In this document: in pieces, positions 25,577-37,336 of the stretch
Numbering within the stretch: position 1 is the stretch's first letter
How the letters are laid out: each line of letters starts with the position of its first letter
From: Dimorphilus gyrociliatus
Taxonomy: Eukaryota > Annelida > Polychaeta > Dinophilidae
Reading direction: 5' to 3'
NCBI GenBank assembly: GCA_904063045.1
Contig: CAJFCJ010000008.1
Location: forward strand, 1-64,000
DNA length: 64,000 nucleotides
The notes under the pieces: generated by a model
What the model was told of the DNA's origin: nothing
Database searches by the model: none
Seen by the model: the letters and a program-made list of their open reading frames with translations, nothing else
Position numbers and translations under genes: made by a program

Positions 25577-27843
25577 ATGGATGCCATGTTATCTTTAGAA
25601 GATTTGGTTTTTTACTGCATAATTAGAAACTTTGAAGACTTGAAAGATAATCCTTTTTTCTTGAAACGCCTACGGCAAAAAATCATTCCGCCAGCTATCT
25701 GTAACAAATTGTTTAACGGATTGAATAGCTTTTATGGAGGAATTCCAGAAGTTTTCGTTGAAGCTTTTACCTCCAATAATTTTCAATTAAACAGTGTAAC
25801 GTTTAGTGATAGAAATATTGATGATGAAAAATGCATTGAAATTTTCAAAGATCACGAGATTAAGCATCTTAATCTGTTTCAATTGGGTTTGTTAACTGTG
25901 GAAGATTTTTTTGAATTTGTTGATTTTCAAAAATTAGAATCTTTATCGATTAATTACTGTCAAGCTTTATCATGCAAGCAATCGTTTACAAAACCAAGAA
26001 AGACTGAAACAGATGAACAGCCTGATACATCGTTCGTGAATTTTCTGGTAAAGTCTCCTCCTCTACACAACCTGACAAAATTAGACGTATCAAATACAAA
26101 GATAAAAGATATTCAATTTTACTTCATTACTAGAAAAGCTGAATTTTTGGAGGATATTAATATATCTGATACATATATAACTGATCTTCGATTGTTGAAA
26201 AAACAATCAAATCTTCAATATCTAGATTGTTCACAACTCAGCAGACTTGCAAGCCGCCAATACATACATCTTCATTGTTTGACGAAATTGAAACAATTGC
26301 GTTTTGGTTTCCATTCAAAGAAAATAGCAAAACTTCGATTGGGTTGGAATACTGAAATTAATCCTCTTTACAAAGATTTAATTAGTAAAGATGATTTAGA
26401 AGATTTTATTAGCGTTCCTGACGCATTCAAATGCAGACAATTTTGGAATATTTCAGAGTTTTTAGTATTGGCTGACTGGAAAGATTTGACCTTTTTCGAT
26501 TTAGTTGGAAGATTTGAACCTTCTGATAAAAGTATTTGGTAAGAATCATTAGATTAATTAAAATTACAAGTGTTTAATAGAATTAATGTTTTTTTAGCCA
26601 CTTTATAAGACAGCATGATAAACTGCTATATTTTGGGACACGTTACGATGAGTTAGATATTGACCGGCTGTCTTTGGAAACTAATAGAAATTTAAGAAAG
26701 TTAATGGTATGTCAACAACAAACAATTGTAATAAGGAATTAATATATTCTTTTTGTATTACTATATTAGGATATTAATTACTATGAGAGAAAGTTGAGCA
26801 GAAGCGAAATGTCATTTAGGGCATTGTATTCGAATTATACTCCATCGAAAAATCCGTTCAAACTATCGTATTTTGAACACGATATGGAAACAACCGAAAT
26901 TGTTTTTAAGCATGTTGTAATCCGTAAAGTGAATGAATACAAGCAGAACATTCCTAAATTGAAGAACTTGAGACTCTGTCAAGTAAATCGTATTAATTAA
27001 TTTTAATCTATTTATCCCTTATTTAATATTCATATTTTTATAGATACTTGCTGATGAACTTGTCCATTCGAATCGTTACCTAAGTTCTTTGAACTTTGAC
27101 CTAGGTAACGCATGCTTAAAAATTCTTTGCTTGGATATTGACAAATCAGAGTATTTTTTTACAATACTTTCGCAAATTGCTCAGATATTCTTACGCAAAG
27201 ATTTCCGTTTTGCAAGCTCCATACATTTTACTTTTATAGAAGTTTTGGCAAAGTATAAAAAATCTTTCAGAACGGTTTGTACAATTGATCTTTTTTTGCT
27301 TATTCAGCTCATTTGTTGATTATATATTTAGGTAACAAACATCAACTATATTTATAAGAAAATATTCAAAATTCCATGTTTGAAGAACAATGAAGGATAT
27401 TATCTTTATTATAGTTTCTTTGCGTTTATAAAAAGTTTGATCAAGTTTCTCGAAGATATGGATATTGAAAGTGTAAGCGGAATTTGGGAAGAGGGAAAGA
27501 GAATAATTTTGAATAATAAACATCTTCTTTTCAGATGTCGCCAAAGGAATTAAAATATCTTTGCTTAGGTATGAAGAATATAGCGAAATGGAGAGAGTGG
27601 GAGGGATGCGAAGATCTTATTAGGAGACTTCGCACTGTTGTTTCCAAGATATACAACTATTGCTCACAGAAATTTAATTGGAATATATCATCCTTAAACT
27701 ATGAATCAACCCCATTTAAACGAAAGTTTATTCTTAGGGGTATTCAACAGTGGACAACCGAAAGTGGAGAAGAGTACGATGATGAATTCTCATGTCTGGA
27801 GCAAAGTTCTAGTGAAGATGATGACTGGAGCACGGAAAAGTAA
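25577..27843 (+). CDS. ZYG11/ZER1-like leucine-rich protein, array copy 5
   Basis: Exons 25577-26538, 26598-26706, 26770-26982, 27044-27274, 27332-27472, 27535-27843; 654 residues. The ATG at 25577 aligns MDAMLSLED with MPLVLRLED of copy 2, so the frame extending further upstream is not used. AICNKLFNGLN marks the box-like region; repeats include LTKLDVSNTKIKDI and LQYLDCSQLS. The loop between repeats is mixed-charge (KPRKTETDEQ). Exon 5 is 141 bases, 15 longer than in most sisters. The acidic tail ends DDDWSTEK. Function inferred as for copy 1. Confidence 0.8.
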
Positions 27844-28697
27844 TTTGTCGTTTACATTCAATATTATAGTGTATTATTTTATTGTTTTGAATTATATTTT
27901 GAAATTAATTGTGTCATATTGATCAGTTTTCCATTGTAGGTTGTAGACGTATTATGCAATTAATTCAATTTTTCTATTCAAAATTTATAAAATTTTCTCA
28001 AATATCATAAATAAACAACATTTTAGATATTCTAATGTTACTTTACGCAAAAAATATTCATTTTTTCATTCTATTCAGCACTTTTCTTTTCTTTTTTAGG
28101 AAATTTCCTTTATTATCAACTATTTTCTATTGTTGTTGAGCAATAAATGCTTAATTTATTAAAATATTTCACAGATAATAATTAATATTTAAAAAGTTGA
28201 ACAACAGCCATTTTGTTTAACGAGATTTTTCGAAAACTTCGTCACAACTTTCAAGGATTCTTCCGAGAATCCAAAAAATTTATCTGCATCAAAAACAATA
28301 TATAAATATTTTATTTAAAAAGATAGAAAGGAAAATAAAATATTAATAATTTATAGAATGTTCGGTAATTTTAAGTGAACTTTTTCTGTTGAGTACTTTA
28401 CATCACTAATGCCACCTATTTAAAAAAAGTTCCAGTTGTTGTCTAAAGTTTTATATATAGATATATGTTTTTTTTGCATTAATAAATTAAGTATAAATAC
28501 ATTTTTTTAATTTATAAAAAGTTAACAAAATAATAGAATTTAATTATTTATGTATCTTTTGTATTGTTTTATTGTAATATTATCTAATTAGCGGTTTTGA
28601 TCGGAAAAGACTACACCTAACATTTTAGTCCGCGACACCTACGAATCAAGGCACTTTTTTAGAACACGTCATGAGGTATGTATTAATTACCTAAAAC
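27844..28697. promoter_or_regulatory. Spacer before copy 6 with first half of the shared element
   Basis: AT-rich and exon-free. Near its right end are cggaaaagactacacctaa (28602-28620) and ttttagtccgcg (28623-28634), matching the first part of the element before copy 5 in sequence and spacing. The CCGCCAT core is missing; cacctacgaatc stands in its place. The copy 6 ATG follows about 64 bases later. Confidence 0.5.
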
Positions 28698-31571
28698 ATG
28701 CGGGCTATATTTAGACTCGAGGATCAAGCGTTTCATCATGTTATGAAACAATTGGATAATTATAAAGATGAATACTCGTATATTGAATATTTGAAGAATA
28801 GAAAAGTTCCTCCAGTAATCTGTGATAGATTATTTAATGAACTCAATGGTTTCTATGCTGGCTTACCTGATGATGTCATAAAAGTATTTGCCAATGATGA
28901 TTTTCCACTAAACAATATTAGATTTGGTGATACTAACTTTAGAAATGACGCGTCAATTGAATTTCTAAAATGTCATAAGCTCAGAGGTCTAACTATAGAG
29001 AATCTCGAGTTGACAACAATTGAAGAATTATTGGATCTTATAAATTGCGAAGAATTGAAGACGTTGTCATTTCATCATTGTAGGTTTTTGTCAAGAAATC
29101 AGTTATATACCGAAGTTCGGAAGAGGAAGAGGAAACGAACGTTAAAGTTGGATTTTGAGTTTTTGAGGGGTTTTCCACCATTACGAAACTTAACAAAATT
29201 AAATGTATCGAACACTGAGATAAATGATGTTCAGTTTTTTTTCATTACCAGAGAAGTTCATCAATTTGAAGATGTGAATATCAGTGAAACGTCTATCACT
29301 GATATTCGCCTATTAAAAAGACATGTCAACCTTGAACATCTAGACTGTACTGAGCTTATAGATAACGCTTGTAAAAGTTATATCCATCTTCATTGTTTCG
29401 TCAAATTAAAGAGACTGAGATTTGGTAATTCTTCCTCAAAAATAAAAAAACTACAAATGACATTGATAAATCAAATTAATCCTCTAATTAAAAAGTTTCT
29501 AACCAAAGAAGAAATTGAGAATTATAACGAACTTCCTGAACGATTTAAGTCAAAGAGAAAATGGGATTTAACTGAATTTATAGAATTATCCTATTGGAAA
29601 GATTTATCATTCATCGACATACTCGGTGAATCGATACCTTGTCCAAGAAGTGTTTGGTAATTTTACAACTATTATTAAATTCAATATGTTGAATAGTTTG
29701 TTCTATTATTATAAAATCTTTTCCATAACAGTAATTTCATCGCTAGACACGAAAAACTTGAATTTGTTGGCTTAACTGAAGAATTTCCAGATATTTTAGA
29801 ACGATCCGTAATTGAACATAAAAACGTGTATAACTTATTTGTAAGTGTATTAATCTGTAATAAAGAACAATATATTGGTTAATTTTATACTGTAACTTTC
29901 AGGATATTTGCCATTTTGAGAAGATTTATGGCAGAAATGACATGTCATTTAAAATTCTTTATACAAAAAAAAATTCTAATATTGACCTTCGTGAAATTTG
30001 GAATAGTAATGATATTTCTTATAACGAAATGAGAAGTCCAGTTATTTTTAGGAGATTGGCAAGAAACCATCATGATCATTATGTTATAGAATGCCATTCG
30101 GAATTAACAAGAGTATGTTGTCAATTTAAAAAAAAATCAATGATTTACTTATTATTTGCTTATACATATATATTTATATATAAATATATACTGTATATAT
30201 ACAAATACTGTATGTGTAATAGATTCTTGCGGATGAATTGGCGTTCGAAAAGTTTAGCTTTTACACTCGACAAACCTGCTTTGGTGAAACTTGTTGGAAT
30301 ATTCTTTGTACAGATATTGAACAATCGGAATGCATAATTGTTATTGTTAAATTGATTGCCGAGAGATTTTTACAAAGAGATTTTTATCTGAGTGATCTAA
30401 AAGATTCATCGTTTATGGATTTACTTACGCAATATCATAAATATTTCAAAATGGTTATTTCTTTTTCTTTTCCAATTTAAATTATGTTTCTTTATGTATT
30501 TATCTTTTGAAGGCTACAAATATTAATTATATCTATCGCAAAATCTTCGATATTCCTGAAAAGAATAAAGATGATCTTGATACATGCTTCACTAATTACA
30601 GTTTCATGAAGATATTAGTTATATTCCTTGGACAACTGAATTTAGAGCAGGTAAGTTACTCAAAAAAAATTCATTTAATTTTAATGAAAAAGTTAAATAC
30701 ATACATATTTTAGATAACGAGAAACGAATTGGATGGTCTCTTCAGAGGAATGAAGAGGATAAATAGATTAAAGCATTGGAAAGAATCTCAAGATTTACTT
30801 GAACAATTACATGTTACAATGTTGCAGATTATGACATACTGCTCAAATAAGCATGGATGGGACCTAACTGAATTAGAAAACTATATCGAGCGACGATTGA
30901 TAAGATGTAAGTTTATATGCACCGGTTCAACTTCAGTTTATTTGCAGGATGACAATGAATCGGATGATTCGTATGACTATAATTCTGAGTATTATGTCAA
31001 TGGGGGAGAAGAGGAAGAATATGGAGAAGAAGAGGAAGAAGACTACGAGGAAGGAGACTACGAGGAAGAAGACTACGAGGAAGGAGACTACGAGGAAGAA
31101 GAGGAAGGAGGAGTCGAACAAGAAGGAGAAGCCGACGTAGAGTTTGATGACGCAGATGAGGAGGGAGAATTCGAACAAGGAGAAGAAGAGGAAGGACAGG
31201 AGCAGGGAGGATATGAGCAAGAAGAGGAGGAGGAATATGAGCAATTTGAAGATGAGGAAGAATATGAGCAAGGAGAAGAGGAGGGAGAATACGAGGAAGG
31301 AGAAGATGAGGAAGAATATGTGCAAGGAGAAGAGGAGGGAGAGTACGACAAAGGAGATTTTGAGCAAGGAGAGGAGGAAGTACAAGAGATTATAGTTAGA
31401 GGAGTACAAATAGAAGTGATTGAAGAAGAAGCCGAAATTGAAGAAATGGAAAGAGAAGAGGGAGGTGAGTATATAGAAAACAATACTCACAATGGTCAAT
31501 ATATTCAAGAAGTGGAAGTCAGGGAATTACCATTAGACGGAGCCGAAAGTGATAAAGGCGATGTAGAATAA
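28698..31571 (+). CDS. ZYG11/ZER1-like leucine-rich protein with long acidic tail, array copy 6
   Basis: Exons 28698-29656, 29732-29840, 29903-30112, 30223-30453, 30513-30650, 30714-31571; 834 residues, against about 650 in the sisters. The body is typical: VICDRLFNELN, a basic loop (VRKRKRKRTLK, about 139-149), LEDVNISETSITDIRLL-type repeats, LEHLDCTEL and YIHLHCF. The extra length is all in the last exon: about 200 residues of Glu, Gly and Tyr repeats such as EEDYEEGDYEEE. Intron 3 contains two ATACAGTAT nonamers (30188 and 30206). The acidic tail might bind basic proteins or the gene's own basic loop; this is speculation. Reading frame is intact. Confidence 0.8.
31004..31400 (+). repeat. 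Glu/Gly/Tyr-rich low-complexity repeat in copy 6
   Basis: Purine-rich (GAGGAAGGA-type) minisatellite coding for units such as YEEGDYEEED and YEQGEEEGEYE with irregular lengths. Units around 31045-31100 repeat about every 30 bases and later ones every 60 or so, suggesting replication-slippage growth of the short acidic tail that every sister has. Open frames on the complementary strand here are by-products of the bias. Confidence 0.85.
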
Positions 31572-32074
31572 TTTGAAGTAGAATTATTTGAATATGAATA
31601 GAATTACTAGAGTACGAATTTCAATTCATTTTTAGTATTAAAAATAGATTTATATACTTAGTTCAACTTGTCAAAAATTTTTAAACTATAAATTAATATT
31701 ATTCATAATCTATAGAGCAAGTTTAGTAATTACTATTTTAATATTATTTGTTTGTTCATTGTATGTGTATTAAAGTATGTGGTGCCATTTTCCCAAAAGA
31801 TTTCTTTGAATAAATATTTCTCTTCATATTAAAAAAAAACACAATCTCCACTTTTTTTTTATAAAAAGTTAATATATAGAAAGTGTTTTAGCTACTATTT
31901 TTGGAACAATTAGTATTCTATATTTAAACTATTCGAGAAGATTTCTATAATTTACAGAATACTCTTCTTTTATATATTCGATATGTCTAACAAATATTCC
32001 CGATTTATCCGAAAATAGTCGTCGAAACGTTTCCCGCCATTTCGTAGATTGTTATTGATTGCTGATATTTCGTA
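31572..32074. promoter_or_regulatory. Spacer before copy 7 with promoter element
   Basis: AT-rich. TTTCCCGCCATTTCGTAG at 32030-32047 lies 27 bases before the ATG and matches the copy 5 core with one change in the spacer. A partial first half (tccgaaaatagtc, 32008-32020) precedes it. Confidence 0.55.
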
Positions 32075-34423
32075 ATGGCTTTTATGATGAGATTGGAGGA
32101 TTTGGCGTTTTATAACGCTGTAAAGCTGTTTGGAAGTTTTAAAAAGGAATCATCTTTTATTGATTTTATCAAGGAGAAAAATATTCCGACTCTTATGTAC
32201 GACAGACTTTTTAATTCTTTATACAAACATTTTATCGGAGTACAAGGCGACATTTTGAAAATGTTTGTCGTTGAAAATTTCCCGCTAAGCAATATAAGAT
32301 TCGGCGATGCAAGACTAAAGTGTGACGAATCTATAGAGTTTCTAAAAGACCATAAGCTTCAACATCTTAGGATCGAACAACTCACATCGATGACCGTCGA
32401 GAGTCTACTTGAATTTATTGACGTTGAGAAGTTACAGACCTTATCTATAAGTAATTGTGCATTTTTACCGGAAAAACTCCTCGTTACAAAGTTAGCGAAG
32501 AGGAAAAGGGAGCAAAGAGAACAAAAAGAAACTAAAAAGTTTGAATACTTAAGAAAATTTCCTTGTTTAAGAAATCTTACTTCTCTCAATTTATCGAATA
32601 CTGAACTAAACGACCTTCAGCTATTTTTCATAACGAAAGAAGTTAACCTTCTAGTGGAAGTAAATATTGCTAAAACCAACGTAACGGATATTCGATTATT
32701 GAAGAAACAAACCAATCTTGAAAGTCTCGATTGTTCTGAATTAAAAGAAAGTGTTGGTCGTACACTCGTTCATCTACACTGCTTTGAAAAGTTGAGATTC
32801 TTAAGATTTGGTAACTCTACTCCAAGTCAGAGAATTGGTTGGTCCTATAACGTTAATCCCTTTATAAGGAAATATCTAAATCAAGAGGAGTTTTTAGCCT
32901 ATAGAAAAGTTCCGCAAAGATTTAAAACAAAGCTGAATTGGAGTATGTCCGAATTTTTAAGATTAGCCGACTGGACGGATTTAACATTTTTTGATTTACA
33001 TGGAAAATGGAGAATATCCCAAAAAAGTTTAAAGTATTATTTAAATAATTAATTATTCCATAATTTGAATAATTTATTCATAATTTTTTCTATTATTATT
33101 AATAATAGAGAATTCATTACGACACACACGAAACTACGATTTATAAGATTCTTTAAGGACTTCAGTCAAATTTTGAGAACAATTTTGCCAAGCGATAAAA
33201 TAGTTGAAGATTTACTTGTAAGTAAAATGATTGTTTATCATCAATAATCATCATTAATGATTAGTCCCCTTTCGTTGTTATAGGACATACGTCACTACGA
33301 AAAATTCTATGGAAGGAGTGAATTTTCCCTAAAAGCTCTTCATAGTAGCTATAAATTTCCAGTACAGCCGATTTTACTTAATGCGGACATTGGAATAGCC
33401 TATTGGTACGATTCGCAAATCTTTCACGAACAATACGCCATTCCTGGAATAAGCTTATACAAAGTCAATTTTCCAAAGGAAAAGAGTTTAGAACTATGCG
33501 AGGTAATTATCTTTATTAATTAGCATGTAATGAATAATAATATATACAGTAGATATTCAACTTTTCCATCTTTTTCCAGTATCTAGCAGACGAGTTAAGC
33601 ATAGAAAAATACTGTCAATTCCCCGAACAGTATAATTTTGGATACTTATGTTTAAATATCCTTTGCGCAGATATTGAAAAATCAGATTATTTTTTAATGA
33701 TAATCGAATTAATAGCTGAGAAATTTTATAATAAATTTCCATTTCCTAGTAGTCCATTAGACTACCTGTTTATTGAAGTTCTTGAGAGATATTTGAAATA
33801 TTTTAGAGTGGTTTGTTAAATGAATTCTTTATACGAATAATCTATATATATATATATATATATTTAAGTAACTAGTTTTTCGCATTTGCAGATAGCGAAC
33901 ATAAACTATATCTATAGTAAACTATTCGCCCATCTTACGTCTGATTATAGTGGATCCGACCATTTTACTTTTATTAAGGCAATGTCAAAATTTTTACAAG
34001 AAATTGACCTTGACAATGTAAATTATATCTTAAAAGTAATAACTAATAGAATATTCTCTTATTGATTAATTTTTAATCTTATTTCAGCTACCAAAACAAG
34101 AATTGTACTGTATCTTCAAAGGTTTGAGAAATACTGAAAGTTGGATACATTTAGAAGAATTTGATGTCTTAATCGAAGATTTATATGGTATTCTTTTAAA
34201 CTTTCACGCGTTCTGTAAAGAAAAGTTTGACTGGGATATGGTAAGAGCGGTTACCTACGTTAAACGAATTTACGATTGGAATGTTACCGGATGTCAAAGA
34301 ACATCTTGTACATTCGATAGCGATCTTGACGAAGAAAAATCTAATTCTAGCGGAGATTTGGAAATATTTGAGCCTAATGAAAATAATAGTCTCTTGGAAG
34401 ATGTATTTATATTCTCAAACTAA
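32075..34423 (+). CDS. ZYG11/ZER1-like leucine-rich protein, array copy 7
   Basis: Exons 32075-33033, 33109-33217, 33284-33502, 33580-33810, 33892-34017, 34088-34423; 659 residues. TLMYDRLFNSLYKHF is the box-like region and the most diverged of the eight. The repeats contain LTSLNLSNTELNDL and NLESLDCSEL. The loop is basic but Gln/Glu mixed (KLAKRKREQREQKE, about 144-157). Exon 1 alone could read on to a stop at 33052, but the donor gtatta at 33034 matches the sisters' position and phase. Acidic tail without DDW. Function inferred as for copy 1. Confidence 0.78.
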
Positions 34424-35068
34424 TAACTAAAAGGAAAACAAAACTTCTTTTCATGCATGTAGTTTATTTTGTATTGTTGTTTTTTTTCATTGTTTACAAA
34501 TAGAAAAATACATTGTTTTTACTTTGAAAACTTCTTAGTCGTTATCTTATTATAAGCTGTGCCGAATGCAAGTCATATGATAGTTATCATACAGTTCGAG
34601 AGTTTCTTATCATCTGAGCGACAATTAAGAGTTGTTTCTTTTTTCAAATATTTTACCTAAAAGAAATATAGACAAAAAATTAATTAATTAACGTTTTTAT
34701 TAAGAAGTCAGAATTTTATTTTTTAAATTAATAAAGAAACAAGAATTTGTATAAAGTGAATAAAAAAAATTAATAAAGCCATTTTTAAAATGTTTGTTTA
34801 AATATATAATAAATATTGCGCAAAATTTAAAAAAACGACATTTCCAAGTTAATAAATCTTTTTTTTAAAGACTCAATTTGTTCTTAGAATTAGTTAAGAT
34901 CAATATTTCATTTTAAAAGAAAATAAACACTAAAATATTTTTAATCGCCATTTTAGAAAAGCTAAAGAGTTGATCGTTAACTTTTGGAATAGTCTACGCC
35001 TAAAATTTTAGTTTCCAAGTCCCGCCATTTTTGGGGACACAGCCGGACAGAGTGAATGTTCTTTCGAA
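34424..35068. promoter_or_regulatory. Spacer before copy 8 with promoter element
   Basis: AT-rich. Both parts of the shared element are recognisable: ggaatagtctacgcctaa (34986-35003), attttagtttcc (35004-35015) and CCCGCCATTTTTGG (35021-35034). The ATG follows 35 bases later. Confidence 0.55.
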
Positions 35069-37336
35069 ATGCCTATTGTTCTGAGATTAGAAGATCTAGT
35101 TTTCTTTCATATTATAAGAAATTTTACAACTTTCAAAGAACAGGAATTTTTTCTACAACTTTTCAAACAAGGAAAAGTTCCTCCTGTGACTTGCGACAAA
35201 TTGTTTAATGGACTAAATAGATTCTATGGTGGAATACCTGATGAAATTCTCAAAATATTCACAAAAGAAAATTTTAAATTGAGAAATATTACACTAGATG
35301 ATAGTAATATTTTTAACAAATTAACTTCGACTTTCTTAACTGGTCATAAACTTCAAAGTCTAACTATAGAACGTTTGGCAATATGGACGGTTGAAGATGT
35401 TATCGATTTAATAGACAGTGATGAGTTGAAAACATTATCGTGTCATCGTGCTACGTTTTTGCCAGAAAATAAAATATATAAGAAAGTTTTAAAGAGGAAA
35501 AGAAAGCAAGAAACACAAAACTTTACATTTATAAGACAAAGTCCTCGTCTGATAAATGTAACATCTTTATATGTTTCAAAGACGAAAATGAACAATGTTC
35601 AACTATTTTTCGTAACAAAAGAAATGTTTCTAATAGAAAATCTCGATATTGCAGACACACGTATAACAGATCTTCGTCTCTTGAAGAAGCAATCTAATCT
35701 TCAGTATTTAGATTGTTCTGGGTTGAAAGAGTTTGCTGGTAAACACTATATTCATCTTCACTGCCTAAAGAAACTAAAGCATTTAAGATTTGGCAATACT
35801 GAGACAAGATTAACAATGTTACGATTGGGTTGGTCAAGTATAATAAATCCTGTTATAAGACAGAATCTCAATGAAGAGGAATTCAAGGCTTTCAGTTCTG
35901 TCCCTGAACAATTTCGTTCCCGATCAACCTGGCATATGTCAGAGTTTCTAGAGTTGGCTAATTGGAAAGATTTGAGGTTTTTTGATTTAATTGGAAAATG
36001 GAAATCTTCTCCAAAAAGTATCAGGTAAATGGAGTACTTGCTGATATTATAAATTTAATATATTAATTTATTATTATTAAAATAATTTTCTTTTTAAGCG
36101 AATTTATTCGAAACCATAAGAAACTGAAATATTTTGGATTTTCAAAAAACTTCACAGATGATTTGAGCGCACATATGGAAATAACGAAGGAGGTGAAAAA
36201 TTTGTTTGTAAGTTTTTAAGTAAAATCTAATATTTTTATAAATGATAGAAAATTTCAATTTGTTTCCAGGATATCAAATTCTATGAAAAGTCATACGGTA
36301 GAGATAATATGTCATTTAAAGTGTATCATAAAAAAATTTCGTTCCCTGTTGATATTGTTGATCTTCCTGTTGATACTTATGTATCAGATGTGGAAGAAAC
36401 TTTTTCTAATGAAATTATACCAAGCTTGAACCGATACAAAGAAAATTTTCCGAAGGAAAACCATTCAGAATTCTGCAAAGTAAAATATTTAAGCGAATGA
36501 AAGCCACACTCATTGAAATTTTTTTTACAATAATACCATTTTTACAGCTTCTTCTTGATGAATTAAAGTTCAAAAGTATGAACTTTCGCAATACTGCATG
36601 CGATATCGGTGAAATATGTTTGAGAGCTCTTTCTATGGATATTGAAAAATCGGACCATTTCCTACCGATTATTCAGCTGCTGGCTCATATTCTCTCATAT
36701 AGACATTCATATCCAAATAGTCCTTTAGATTTTATTTTTATGGAAATGCTAACGAAGTATTTCAGATATTTCAAGATTGTGAGTGAAGTATTGCTAAAAA
36801 CTTATTGTTTTAGGTCAGAAGCAATTCATAGTCATTTTATCATATTTTTAGGCTATAAATTTACCGGGCATTTTCAAGAAAATATTTATTGTTCCGAGAG
36901 AATCTGATCTACACAGTTATTACATGTCTATGGAAAAGATATTGGCATTTTTAGAAAATATCAACTTGGAAGACGTAAATAATTTGTCTTGATTAATGAA
37001 GGAAATTTTTTACAGTTTATTTTTTTTAAATAGATGTCGCAAAGCGAGCTTTCCGCTCTCTGTTTGGGAACTAAGCAAATTAAAAGTTGGCACAATGGCG
37101 TAGAATGTGAAGAATTAGCCAAAAAATTATATGAAACTATTATGAAAATTATCAATTATTGTACAAAAAAATTTGGATGGGATTTGTCAAAATCAAAAAC
37201 GTATCTTAAACCACTTACAAAGAAATTTGCTCAAGGATGTACTGGTGTCTATTCTTATTATTCCGGAGAGGAGGATCAATCAAATGATGAATTTCGTTGC
37301 TTTTATGATACGAGTACAGATAATGATGATTGGTAA
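35069..37336 (+). CDS. ZYG11/ZER1-like leucine-rich protein, array copy 8
   Basis: Exons 35069-36024, 36099-36207, 36270-36479, 36548-36778, 36852-36974, 37034-37336; 643 residues. PIVLRLEDLVFFHII and VTCDKLFNGLN form the N-terminal region; repeats include IENLDIADTRITDLRLL and LQYLDCSGL; the basic loop is KVLKRKRKQE (about 140-149). The protein ends in TDNDDW, so the acidic-aromatic motif is the very C-terminus. Last member of the array; the gene to its right is on the opposite strand. Function inferred as for copy 1. Confidence 0.8.

Noticed and set aside
30933-31508. Minus-strand 191-residue hydrophobic and 131-residue Ser-rich open frames
   Set aside because: Complement of the Glu/Gly/Tyr-coding purine-rich repeat in array copy 6; product of composition.
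33034-33052. Array copy 7 as a truncated 325-residue protein ending in exon 1
   Set aside because: A donor at 33034 matches position and phase in the seven sisters, and the remaining five exons are open and aligned.
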